A DNA stretch of 64,000 nt from Hsuehochloa calcarea (Eukaryota > Streptophyta > Magnoliopsida > Poales > Poaceae): contig CM070611.1 of assembly GCA_036346395.1 (NCBI GenBank), forward strand, positions 21,772,473 to 21,836,472. The letters run 5' to 3'. Below are positions 10,913 to 22,774 of this stretch, in pieces. Position numbers and translations under genes: made by a program. The notes beneath the pieces were generated by a model, which did not search any database, was not told the DNA's origin, and saw only the letters and a program-made list of their open reading frames with translations. The stretch's first letter is position 1; each line of letters starts with the position of its first letter.

Positions 10913-11455
10913 TTTGCCGAGTGCCTCAGGCACTCGGCAAAGGCCCCTTTGCACTCGGCAAAAGCTTTGCCGAAAGCGACACTCGACAAAGGGCACTCGG
11001 AAAAAAATTATCGTGAAGCAACCTTTGCCGAGTGCCTTTGTCGGGCACTGCAAAGGCTTTCTTAGAGTGCCGAGTCGAGACTCGGCAAAGAAAAAACCAC
11101 CATCCGCGCGGCCCGTTGGCGCCTCTTTCTTAAAGTGCCAACCCGTACGGCAACTTTCGGCAAAGATTTTTAATTTTTTGAAAATTTCTTTGCCGAGTGC
11201 CTTGAGCAAGGCACTCGGCAAATCTTCCAACTTTGCCGAGTGCCTTGACCATTGCACTCGGCAAAACTGGAAGCTTTGCCGAGTGCCTTGAGCATTACAC
11301 TCGGCAAATCTTCCAACTTTGCCGAGTGCCTTGACCATGGCTTTCGGCAAAGCCGGGAAACTGTGGGTTCAGACCTCGGTTTCGGCTTTGCCGAAGTGCC
11401 ATGGTCAGGCACTTTCGGCAAAGGGTCCTCCTTTGAGTGTTGCACTCGCAAAGTG
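10913..11455. repeat. CACTA B 3' subterminal array (TTTGCCGAGTGC)
   Basis: At least six TTTGCCGAGTGCC units alternate with the inverse GGCACTCGGCAAA, typically as TTTGCCGAGTGCC-n-GGCACTCGGCAAA hairpins of about 43 bp. One unit (about 11047-11062) has TTTCTTAGAGTGC in place of TTTGCCGAGTGC. Confidence 0.9.
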
Positions 11456-11518
11456 ACCCAAAACTGCATTTTTTATTTATTTTTTACATTCCATCGCGAC
11501 AAACAAATCCATCCAAAC

Positions 11519-11612
11519 ATATATCACATCCATCACATATATATCTCATTCATCACATATATCACATCCATCACATATATATCTCATCCATCACATATAT
11601 CACATATATAAC
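11519..11612. repeat. AT-rich tandem repeat (TCACATATATxxCATCCA)
   Basis: Repeats of CATCACATATAT(C)xCATC with period about 20 bp lie between the 3' array and the second gene. A matching repeat is found at 25372-25480 in element C, so it is a feature of the family. Confidence 0.7.
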
Positions 11613-11929
11613 AATAAGTGCTCAAGTCCATCCAAATAAATCCACAAGTTCATCACAGTCGACAAGTGCATCACAAGTATATCACAAGTCCATCATCAAG
11701 TAAACAACAAATGAAAATACAACTATCATTCATCTCGAAGGTGGCCATCGCGATCGTGGTGAAGGAAAAGCTCCATCATTCGGGCGCATGAGGTGGATTA
11801 TTTGAACCCGCCGATTGAGGTCGCACAAAGAAGAAGAGATTGCATGTGAGACAAGATTACATTAGATACCTAATCTAGGAAGGTAAAGGTCATACAAGCA
11901 AAGCACAAGCGAAAGCAAAAACTTTCATA

Positions 11930-13888
11930 CTCACGGGAGTAGGCTGCAGTGCAGGACGCGAGGCGGAGGTGGAGCCAATGACCCACTGCACAGCCAAAGC
12001 CGTATGTTGCCCAAGACCTTGTAGGAACACGTAATGTCCTTGACCTCTGCGTCTGGGCTGCCGCTCGGCTGCTCGGCCTCGGTGGCCGACATCCTCTTTG
12101 CTCGGCCTCGGCTCTTGACGTTGCCTCATTTCTTGTTCGGTAGGACTGCAATATTTCCTCCAATGTTTGAGAATGCAAAGCTAATTAAGGTGTGTAAAGA
12201 TCAATGTACGACGAGTAAAGCAGGAATAACCTCGAGTCGTCGACCAGTCTTTGTCGTGATGCCGCGGGCGTATGGCGGGCTCGCTCGTGCTCGTGCTCGG
12301 ATCAGGGAGAGAGATGGAGTAGAGGCCGTGTCGATGAGGCCGCCGCAAGCCGTAACCGCCCATGCTTCTTGCCTTGTCCCACCCTCATGACGATCTCTCC
12401 ATCAAAGTCACGGTGCTCGGATCATGGTCCGCCCATGGACCCGACCTTGCCGCCGATGTACTCACCGATGCGGTGTGGGCCTTCGGGTTCGTGTACGCTG
12501 GGCGGGTCCTCCGAGTTGAAGGAGGCGTCGGACGTCGCCTTGCCCTTGTGGGCCATACACCATGCCCGAAGTCCGAGCAAGGTGGCCACTATGTGACGCC
12601 GATCGCGAGAAAGACAAAGAAGATAATTAGAAATCGTGCGAATTGAGCGTCACAATAGATAAATGAATTCGTGTACCCATGCTTGTTTGTATGCGAGAGG
12701 TCGCGTTTGCCTTGATGGTGTCTTTGGACCTTGCATCATCAAGCAGACGGCCGGGCATCACTGCATCTGGAGATACTCCTCCGTGAACCACTTGTCCACG
12801 ATCATCGCCCAGCACTCGGGATACGATTGGCACCACCAGGGAATCATCTACACATCATCAAGTATTTGACATATAAGAAGATCAAATTAAACGTACTTAA
12901 TCTCAAAACGAATCAATATTAATGTTCTTCATCTACCTCAAGGTACTGGTCCCGGGTCAGCGTCATGTTTCTTGCGTCTTTCTTGGTGACCTTCTCTCCA
13001 AGCTTCACCCGTGGTAGGTTACGATGGTTCGGATGCGCACCTCGTGATGCATGTCGGTGATGAGTTTTTACAGCTTTGGTAGCCACCGTCATACGGCCTC
13101 AAATCCCTCATCGCATCTGAAATAGGTCTGCATACAAACGCGATGTATCCATTCATTATTTCAAGAAAAGTCCAATGAATGCGATGTATTGAGCAATGTT
13201 GTGCGAGGGAGACTTACCCAAAACTCCGCCTTCACCCGCCGCCTTCTTTGGGGTACTCCGATCGGGGACGGCGTAGTGGTCAAACGAGTAGGCGGCTCCG
13301 TCTTCCCTGCAGACGTGACAATGCGGGGTAGTGTTGCTCGCATGAAGACCCGGGATGCCATTGGCGGAGCGTGCGCTACCACGACACAACCACCCGGTTC
13401 TCGCACAAGTGATTAAGAAAAATTATTAGTTTCTCTTTTTTCAACATATCATATGAAGTAGTGGTGACAACATCTAAAGTTACTTACTTTTGCCCTTTGG
13501 GCGAATCATCGGGCGTTGGTGAGGATGCGGACCACGAGGAGGCTCGCGGGACCTCGCAAGTAGACACTCAAGAGGAAGAGGAACCCGTGCCTACCGCCTC
13601 GTCGCCGCCCTCGTCGCGCCTCCTCCTCCCCGTCTGCCAACCGGCTCCTCGTCCAACTCGCCCACGGGCGCCACCTCCTCCTCGGCCGTCTGCGATCGGC
13701 TCCTCGTCCAACTCGCCCACGGGCGCCACCTCCTCCTCCAAAGACCTCCTCACGCGGCGTGGGAGGAGACGGCCCTCTCGCGGCCGGCGGTCCTCTTCCT
13801 CCTCCTCCTGTCCGACCCTCGCCTCCTCCTCCGCGGTGTGTGGTCTCTCAGTAAAGCGAGGACACGGCCCCTCGACGGTCGCCGCCAT
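11930..13888 (-). pseudogene. CACTA B second gene, Transposase_24-like
   Basis: The start is set at ATG 13888 (MAATVEGPCPRFTERP), followed by an acidic, Arg/Glu-rich low-complexity region to about 13570. Further on, the minus strand shows YPECWAMIVDKWF (about 12840-12780), the type of WxxLVxxW motif found in the PF03004 plant transposase family, and RVGQGKKHGRLRL (about 12385-12350), matching the GGKxHGR motif of that family. In En/Spm elements the equivalent protein (TNPA-like) binds the subterminal repeats and helps transposition. Frames shift several times, splice sites could not all be placed and the stop is uncertain. The element C copy at 25770-27676 runs in parallel. Confidence 0.7.
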
Positions 13889-14046
13889 CTTTGTTCACTC
13901 ACCGCAATTAAAAAGAATAAGCAAGGCGTAATTAGAAATAGATGCAAAATGAACAAAACATAATTACAAAAACATAGTAATACATGTATTAGAAATAGAT
14001 GCAAAAAGAACAAAACATAATTACAAAAAACATAGTATTACATGTA

Positions 14047-17000
14047 TTAGAAATAATCTTCATGATTGGGATTAGCTGGATCATAGGTCTCGTCATCACT
14101 ATCAACATTGTCCAAATCATCAACACTATCAGAAGGAGGAATGTTGTCTTCATTGTCATTGCCTAAACGTAATCGCTCAAGCATTTGTAAGTCCTTCACA
14201 TTTCGCACCTCGTCTCCAGTCCTCGTCATCAACCCTTTCATTGTCTACTTCCATTCCTATCGCTTGTTAAGTCTATCTCAAACCTCCTTGTAGCCCCTCT
14301 TCTTGAAAGAACTCTCCATCATATGTGTTTGGGTTGAAGTTGTAATCTTCATCGCTTGGGACGAGTAGTTTACTCGTGTGGCGATACCTTGTGCACAATA
14401 GCCCAACCCTTAAGATGCTCTTTGTCTTGGCACGCGTATGGCATATAATAAACCCGACGGCTGTTGAGCCACAATGTAGACATCTTTTCCTCGATAGAGC
14501 GGAATCTCGTCAATCTCGACTAGCCCAAGCTTAGGGGTTCGTCTCGTTACTCCAGGATGAAACCAGTGGCATTTGAATATGACAGGATTAAGAGGTTTGG
14601 AACCATAAAATGCAAGTTCGTAGATTTCTTCAATTCTTCCATAATAGTCGAGGCCATCGGTCTGGGGCGTAAAAACTCCATTGCTTGTGGTTTTTCGACA
14701 ATGACTCGTCAGTAGCTTGTCTTTGGTGAAAACGATATCCATTCACGCCATAACCGGTAAATGACTTGACCCTAACGACACGTACCGCTTGCAACCCGTC
14801 TCAACTCGTCACTTATAGACGATCGGTTTGGGCCTCGCAAGCACAAGCGTGATAGATCGTTATATTATTCGAACGCACGATCAACTTGGAATGTCGAACT
14901 AAGCACGAGCTAAATTGGACAGTACCTTCTGTTTGAACCAAGAAATGAAATCGGGGCTCCCTGGTCTCGCACCTTGTGAAAGAAGGGTATCGGTTTCTGG
15001 GTAGGATCCCTTGATTCATGCCAGATTGACGAAGAAATTCCTGCACTAACGAGAAACAAGGGGTTGGACGAAGAAACAAGGAGTGACGGCAGATTGAAAC
15101 AAGTTCGCTGAAAACTTACCCAATGAACTACCGCACCTCGACAAGGTTGGTCAACACATATAGCATGATATCGCGCCACTCTTCATTTTTCAATTGCTTA
15201 GTGCTCGATGCACTTGCGCTCCGAAGTTGCCCTTGGAAAAGGCCGAGGTTCGATTCATTTTCGCCAAAGATTGTAACGAGGGGGTGGATTATAAACACTA
15301 GGAAGGTTCTCGCAGTAGTATTTCTCGTGAAGTTTGACACCTCCTCCGAGAATGTATGCCTCGCAATGGAAGCCTCAATTTTGGCTTTATTTCTACATTT
15401 TTGCGAAGAGTCTTCGACATCTCTCGATTGATAGCACCAACAAGATCGCACGGCCCCCATACGTGCCTCATACGGAGGTGCACAATCAAATCTTTGATCG
15501 CCAAGAAAAAGCGGGTGGAAAGATCTTCTCCAACTTACAGAGCAACACGGTGCCACTTTTCCAAGTCGGCAATGACGGTCCGAGATAGCTCCTTGGCACA
15601 AAGTCGAGGAAGAAATAGCTCAACTCGCCAAAGACTTGCGGACATGCTCGTGGACATAGCCTCGAACCATCGCCAAGAAGCCGCTCAATCCATATGTGGT
15701 AGTCATGACTCTTCATCCCGCTGATTCGCAGAGTGCCTAAGTTCACTCTCCTCTTGATTCGCCGATACCCATCCGGAACATTAGCGTCTGGATCCATTCA
15801 AGTACTTCCCTCCTTTGGTCCTTTTTCAAGACGAAATCGGCCTTAGGCCTTCTCCATGTCTTGCCGCGACTAGGAGGTCTGCATCTCTTGATTTGGTCTA
15901 TCGCATAACGCTGCTGTGTCCACTCTAGCCTTAGGGTTGTCCTTAGACTTTTCAAAGGTCCATGAGTGTTGCCCAAAGTGCCTCGGCGACATTCTTTTGG
16001 TGTGCATTACATCAATGTTATGTGGCGTAAGAAGGTCATCGAAATAGGGAGCCTAGTCAAGCCCGACTTATGAGTCCACATATGTTGCTCACCATATCCC
16101 ACAAAACCACCTTCTTGATTGGGCACGAGAGCATCTATGTGAGCATGAACCTCGGCACTACCATCATCCGTGGTGGTGCATCACACGACACCTTTCAGAA
16201 AGTTCTTGATGTCTTGTCCGAATGGATGGTCAAGAGGAGGAATTGACGATGTCCGTCGAACGACGAGTACTTGCCACCCTTGTGCAACCAAATGAACCTC
16301 ACACCTTCCTTGCATATTGGGCATGGGAACTTCCGTGAACACACCAGCGCAGAATAACCCATACGCCAGGAAGTCATGCAGGGAGTAGTGGTACCAAACG
16401 TGCATTTTGAAGCTTGTCTTTGTAGCTCGATCGTATGTCCATACCCCTTCGTCCCAAGCACGGACCAATTCATCAAACACGGGCTCCATGAACACACCCA
16501 TATTACTCCCCGGGTGTCCAGGAATTATCAACGACAAGAATACGTTATGTCGCTGAAAGGAGACGGGGAGATTGAGGGGATAACGAACACGGGCCAACAT
16601 GTGTATGGGGCAACCATCATCCATAAGGATTGAACCCATCTGCTGCCGTAGCGACACGCACATTGCGAGCCTCATCCGCTTCTCACGATGTTTGTCATCA
16701 AAGCGGGTCCATGCTTCACCATCGGATGGATGTACCATCTTGTCGATTGTACCGTTTGCCATTTCGTGCCATGTCATCTGCTTTATGGATTCCTCGGTCA
16801 TGTATAGCCGTTGGATCCTCGGTAGGAACGGAAGGTACCGTAGGATTTTCACGGGATCGTAGTCGCCTCTTCCGCCATCACGAGTCTACCTCTGTACACG
16901 GAGGATTTACACTTTGACAAGACTTTGCATCCTTGTGTTCTTTCCTAAATAGGACGCACCCCTTCGAACAAGCATGTATCCGCTCATATGGCATCTTAAG

Positions 17001-17592
17001 TGCACGAAGGAGTTTCGTGACTCGTGACATGCTCTTGGCGAATGTGGCCCTCCCGAGCGTGGTGCCAATCACGCCAACATCTTATCGAAGCCTTCTCGAC
17101 TCAGTTTAACTCGGACTTCAACCCCATTAAGCGCCCAATGGCATCCAACTGAGACACCGCTGACCGATCGTGAAGGGGTTTCGTGCCGAGTCCATCATGT
17201 CGTAGAACGCCTGCGGCGTCGCCTCCATCTCCTCCTTCTCACGTCCCTCATCGAAATGTCCTTGGTGAAAGTCATCTAACATGTCCGCTACCCCAAGATC
17301 AAGATCATAAGCCTCGACGCGTGGTCTCACCACCTCCTCTCTCATACGATGGGCTTCACCATGGTGGACCCACCGGTGTAGTCCGCGTAAATCCATTCTT
17401 CAAAAGATGTTTACCCATGTCCACCTTGTTTACCCTTCTCCTGTTTCCACATTTCTCGCAGGACACAAAACTAGACAATGTCCTTTAGCACCTTGCCAAA
17501 TGCAGTTCAAGAAAGCATCGGTCTTGTTCATCCATTCCGTGGTGTAATCACTCGACTTCTCCTACCGTGTACATCCAATGACGGCCATCCAT
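14047..17592 (-). pseudogene. CACTA B tnp2-type transposase gene, degenerate
   Basis: The start at 17592 gives MDGRHWMY, the usual opening of the transposase-associated domain, directly after a splice acceptor (TGTTAG|AGG). Then come CEKCGN-like and KPYERIHA-like blocks; RKILRYLPFLPRIQRLY with KQMTWHEM (about 16850-16780); the first acidic motif ADGFNPYG (about 16620-16650); FLSLIIPGHPGSNMGVFMEP-type core (about 16550-16480); HNIDVMHTK with the second acidic residue (about 15996-16025); LRISGMKSHDYHIW and LLCKLEKIFPP for DUF4218 (about 15730-15520); and FKCHWFHPG for DUF4216 (about 14570). The C-terminus is acidic (SDDETYDPANPNHEDYF, stop 14047-14049). The longest open piece is 223 codons (16852-16181). 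At least four frame changes make it a pseudogene. The product would be the catalytic transposase. Confidence 0.88.
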
Positions 17593-17595
17593 CCT

Positions 17596-20500
17596 CTAAC
17601 ATATCGAGGGAGTAATATAAGAATCAAATGCATCTACACGATCTTTCTCCTATCTAATAGGTGAAGATAGGTCCTAATCTCACTGAGGATGCGTAGATGA
17701 GGTTAGTTTCCATGCTCTACTCCTATCCGAGACAGATTTTGGAAGATTTCTCCTCACTGTTCTCCAAATACACGCCCGGCAGGAGATTGTGTATCCGGAG
17801 AACAACAGGAGATGTCGCCAAACTCATCACGGATCAAGTAGACCACGAAACTAACCCCATCTACGCATCCTCCTGCTATCAAAAACGTGGACAATCAAAG
17901 CAGATACGGTTATAGATATGCAAAGATGCGCATATTTCCAAACGTATCTCTTTCGAACGGGAGACGCCTAACTAGGTTACGCCTAACCGAGAATAAACTG
18001 GACCGACCAATCGTGAGAATGGCATTCAACAAAGTGATATAGCAATAACAAAGTGATATACCAATCAGATACTGATGAGGGAGGCGTTACTACAAATCAA
18101 ATTCACCAATCAAAGGGCTAAAACAGTATTTGATGGTGTCAGGTTCGTTGGTTGGGTAATATGCATAGCTAATTAATGACATTATCTAGGATTCCCTCGT
18201 GGAACCAAATTATAGACCTAGATATTATTCAGCCAACCAAAATGACAAAAAAAAACCATCTCGGGACATCCAGGATCCAGCACCTACTCAAACACCTAAA
18301 CCGCACATTGCTTAAATGCATCCATTACGATGACTTAATTCAACCATGCACTAATCCATACGGAATAAGTTGTTTCATTCTGTTAACAGGTCGCCAATAG
18401 ACAAAACGAAAATATTGTGTCTCTCTCAAATAAGAAATAACTGGATATATTGGCTAACCAATAAATGAAGTAAACATAATGCAAAGAAATGTTACACATA
18501 TATATTTGTATATCTCTCTGTGTATGTGTGACTATTTGTGTGCATGTGTGATCAGTAGGGCATCCCAGTAAGCTAAGTAGTAGTTAGCAGGGCCATGGTT
18601 AGGCCAGTTATCAGTGAACAATAAGCTAAAGCTAGTGCTTCATTAGTGTATGATTGTCAGTAGGTCCACTGGATTAGGTTAGTAGCAAAGTTAGCAGGTT
18701 ACATGTTAGTTAGTTTTTAGACAAGCAATGGACATATTGTATTTTCATACAAAGAGTTCATCGCTGAATAGACTCTGACTAGAGATTCAATTGTAGTAAG
18801 GACAGATCAAGTAGAGTAGAGCTTAAATGGTTAGTAAGTGTTTTTTAGAGTAAATTGCAAAGACAAGTTTAGTATCTAGTGAACTCTCACCCTTAATGGT
18901 TAATTAGGATCTGTTAGTGGGCTAATTAGTTAGTGAGTACTCCAACAAAGAAATGATCCAAAGACTAGTGAAAACTCTAAAATGGCATGATAGGCGTGGT
19001 TTGGCATGATAGAGGTCGAAAGACTAATCAAAACTCGCCAAATTCAATTCTGAATGTTGTTTGGCATTTTTTCAGGGAGGTCATCCAATGTGATGCGATC
19101 CACCGAAAGAAATGGCAAGCAATAAACTTGAATGACCTAGCTACAATGGATTAGAAGAAAGTTTACGGTAGTCCTAAATAGATCAAGAGACTAGAGATTT
19201 GGCAAAAATTTCGAGTAGAGATTGCCAATACAAAGGAGTGTAAATCAAGGTTTACCCTGATAGTGATATGTGAGTTCCTCCATTACTATGTATACTACAA
19301 CTAGAAAAGTTGTTAGGCTCTTGCTTCGAGGCTTCGAGCTAGTAACTAATGCAAACACATGTCGCATACTTGCTCCCATAGTGTGAACTTACCACTCACC
19401 GTAATATGCCAACACCATGCCAACTACAAGTTAATAAATTACTAAACAAGATTCAATAAATAATGTCCGCCACCGATTAACCGACCACAATACAACAATA
19501 TGTTAGCAATGGAGCTAGGATGAGACAATTTTGCAACAGATCAACTGCATGACGGATGATAAACGAGAGTGAGCAATCACAAGTCCTAATTGTGGTTTGA
19601 GCCCAAGGCATTATAGCAAGGGTTCCATATATGGTATAGGACCAAGTAGGTTATCGCCACGATCACTCCAGCTTTGGGCCTCTTGGGACAAAGCGTTCTC
19701 ATTAGGCATCTTTGCAACTAGCAACAGCTGGTTGTTCCTGTGAGAGATCGAGAAGACTCAACATTTTAACATTTTCTGCTTTCTAAAAGACGGTCCGAAC
19801 TTTAAACCGCTAATTTTCAATAAACCATCATGTCTCACAAATGTAAAGAGCATCTACTCCTAAATGGGCATAACTCAAATTGATTAATAAAAATCGGTTT
19901 AGTTTGATGTTTTGTTTATCACTTACCACTAGCTGCTAGCCGCAGGAATTGAACCTTGCTCTAAGTAAAAATTCAAGGGTATGGCACACTAAGCTAATGT
20001 AGTAAGTAATGCCATAGAACACAAACCCGCAAGCACTAAATCTTTGTGACATGCAAGGGCAATGCTCTGTGTCTTCAACATATCACAGATTTAAAGAGAA
20101 ACCAAATGAAATAATGGATTGTCTACACTAAACTCATCAAATAAACCAAAAAAATACAGTCATGCAATTGAATTATGCTTCAATAGTACACTCAAAAGCC
20201 TTACGGATAATCGCACACAATCAAAGATGTCATCTAGATGAATTTAGTTATCAACAAATACACATTTAAAAACATTACGCTTGGCACTCAAACTATGGTC
20301 ATGTCCTTAAATCACCTACAAGTAAATAAATTGCACATTCACAATTTAACAGCGGCATTCTCATTGCTTTACATAATAATTGCTTACTGGGGAAGTTCTT
20401 GGATATCAAGTACTACAAAGACTAAGCTAAGTGCGTGGCTGCATTGACATTTTCTCTAACATGTGCGTAGTCTCCTTTGGCAAGGCATGAGATCGATGGA

Positions 20501-20774
20501 AAATGATATGTGCAAATTTTCTCGATTCTAAAAACAAGAAATTCTAGATCAAAACTAAACATTCTTCCTCTGTCGGTCTAGCATTTATAATACAAATGCA
20601 AAATTATTGTAGCATCTAACAACAAATGACAAGTACAAAAGATGGTGAGTACTCCATTTTAGAGTACTCCAACAAAGAAGTTTATAAACATTACATGAAA
20701 ATATTGGTATTATACGTGTTCATCGAGCAATCATGTAAATGAAACAATTTCAACTAATAGAAAAAAAATGAAAC
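17596..20774 (-). other. Leader intron of CACTA B transposase gene
   Basis: On the minus strand a plausible donor (ATAAAG|GTTTCATT, about 20774) and acceptor (ATATGTTAG, ending at about 17596) bracket about 3.2 kb of AT-rich, gene-free DNA. The part 17593-17990 is shared with element C (28513-28900). From about 18000 to 20760 nothing was recognised: no ORF with a domain, no LTR ends. Element E has the same GC leader, long intron, ATG layout, which supports the intron reading. Part of it could be an unrecognised insertion. Confidence 0.5.
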
Positions 20775-20964
20775 CTTTATCCGATCCAAGAATTGTTCCC
20801 GGCATGGGCGGCGCGGCGTGGCGCTGGAGCGGGCGGCGCAAGGCGGTGTGGCAATGGCATTGGCGCGTGCGGCCGAGTAATGAGGCGGCATGTGGCGGCA
20901 TGGCATGGCGCAGGCGGGTGTGCGTGTGTGCGTGGTGGCGGGTGGTGGGCCGGTTAAAAACCCT

Positions 20965-21213
20965 ATTTGCCGAGTGCCCGACCGCACTCTAAGAAGAGGC
21001 CTTTGCCGAGTGCCCCGATCCGCACTTCGGCAAATAGGGGTTTTTAAAACCCCTATAAAATTATTTGTCGGTGTCATTTTTTGACACTCGGCAAATATGC
21101 CTTTGCCGAGAGTGTCATTGTTTGACACTCGGCAAAGATCTCTTTGCCGAAAGTGTCATTTTCCCGACACTCGGCAAGAGAGTTTTTCCGAGTGTCATTT
21201 CTTTGACACTCGA
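20965..21213. repeat. CACTA B internal array (TTTGCCGAGTGT)
   Basis: Roughly ten units in both orientations occur here, mostly TTTGCCGAxTGTCATT and GACACTCGGCAAA. They lie about 1.1 kb inside the 5' end and next to the GC-rich leader (20775-20960). The unit has GTGTC rather than GTGCC, so it is a distinct subtype from the terminal arrays. Confidence 0.8.
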
Positions 21214-22121
21214 ACCAATATTTTTTTCCACTTTTGACCTCCAAACTTTTTCTCAGTCCTCATACAATACCGTACTCCATGTTCCAATGTGGCATATTTC
21301 TGACTTATTCTATATTTCTTTAATTTATTTCAATTAATTGAATTTTCTTGGATAATTCAAATTATAATCGCTAGTCATTCAATAACGAAAAAATGAATGG
21401 AAAATGATATTCATGTTATTTAGTATAATGTGAGGTCAGAATCAGGAATGTACCACCAATTTCGAGCATCTTGTTCACTTAAACATGACCACTTAACTTG
21501 CATGGCCGAGTTGTTTTAAATTGTATAAAAGCAAACGAAGTCCAAAATCAAGAAACTTGGGAAGATGTCATGATATCATATGTGGAGGCCGTGATAAAAA
21601 TTTGAGAAGGTTTCGCAGAAGTTGTCACGTAGGATGCTTGCAAACCAAGAATCTCCAAGAAGTTGTCACGTATTCTTCTCGCTTTTCTAAGGTTTGCAAG
21701 CATCGACGTGATTTGCGTTCGAAAATTTTTCAAATTTTTTCCACGGTATAACGATACGATACGGTGACAACTCGACAAGTTTCATGATTTTCGAATTCGC
21801 TCGCATTTTATACAATTAAAAACCACTCCCACGCAAGTTGGCGCGTTGCCTCGCGAAAGCACGTTGATCGAAATTTCGAGACAGTTCTGGATTTAGCCTA
21901 AATTTACACTAAGAAACAACGATAACATGTTTTGAACGAATGTAATCCATCATTCGATGCACCCGCAGCTCAAACTTACATTTTTCGGAAAATTGAACAA
22001 AACAAAATAAACTATAGAAATATGCCAAAAGGAAATGAAAATGTCCCAAATTTAAACATGTTGTTTGTGGTAGTGTACTAAAGCTTGAAAAAATTGGTGG
22101 CAAAAACCAAAAAAATATTAG

Positions 22122-22318
22122 TTTGCCGAGTGCCAAGTTTTGGCACTCTAAGACAATACGCTTTGCCGAGTGCGTGAATTTGCCGAGTGCCCGGCACTCG
22201 CAAAGGCCTCTTTGCCGAAAGTGCCATATTTTGCCGAAAGCGCGCGCCGCAAAAGCAGTGTCTTTGCCGAAAGTGCCCTGAATTTGGCACTCGGCAAAGA
22301 TTTTTGCACTCGGCAAAT
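22122..22318. repeat. CACTA B 5' terminal array
   Basis: TTTGCCGAGTGC and inverse units, several as TTTGCCGAAAGTGCC variants, end 18 bp from the element terminus. CACTCTAAGA replaces CACTCGGCAAA once (about 22145). Confidence 0.85.
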
Positions 22319-22404
22319 CACGTGTTTCCCGTAGTGTAGCTAAAACGTTAGTATTAAAATCGTGTATTACAAGTACTTGAATTACTCAAACCATTTAACA
22401 ACTA

Positions 22405-22465
22405 CAAAATCACTTAAGTATGTATTGAAATAATATATTGAAACATGCTCAAAGATAATGAAAAC
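22405..22465 (-). repeat. Right arm of inverted repeat flanking CACTA B
   Basis: This is the reverse complement of the blocks in 10828-10885 (AAAATCACTTAA, GTATTGAAAT, AGATAATGAAAAC in plus orientation). See the left arm. Confidence 0.6.
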
Positions 22466-22774
22466 CATAAGATTGCGTTACCGTGCGTCATGAAGGGTAT
22501 TTGGATGGCAAACTGAACAAAAATGAGATAGTGGAGAACATGGAATGAGCGGGTGAGGTTCAGCTCGATTTTGCACAAGAAAACACAATTTACTGAACAG
22601 CAAAATTATATCACACCATATTACACTCTATTTTGAATGCAAGATACAGCAAGTACCTCCTAACTTAACACCAAAACCACGGTACAGACACACTGCACGA
22701 GCACAGGATAATAGTTTCTTAGTATAACATGTCTACGGAGTGTACATCTCATCGCAAGAAAGCCAGCGTCTTCC

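Larger units (their letters stand above)
10894..22336 (-). mobile_element. CACTA element B, 11.4 kb, TTTGCCGAGTGC family
   Basis: The left end is CACTACTGGATTCCGG (10894) and the right end, reverse-complemented, is CACTACGGGAAACACG (22336). The 3-bp duplication TAG lies at 10891-10893 and 22337-22339. Read on the minus strand it has: 5' terminal array, spacer, second array, GC-rich leader, about 3-kb leader intron, transposase gene (17592 to 14047), second gene (13888 to about 11930), a short AT-rich tandem repeat and the 3' array. Many frameshifts and stops are present. Element C is its deletion derivative or close relative. Confidence 0.93.

Noticed and set aside
13568..13888. Separate host gene for the Glu/Arg-rich N-terminal frame
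   Set aside because: It lies inside CACTA B directly upstream of Transposase_24 motifs and has a counterpart at the same place in element C, so it is the start of the second transposon gene.
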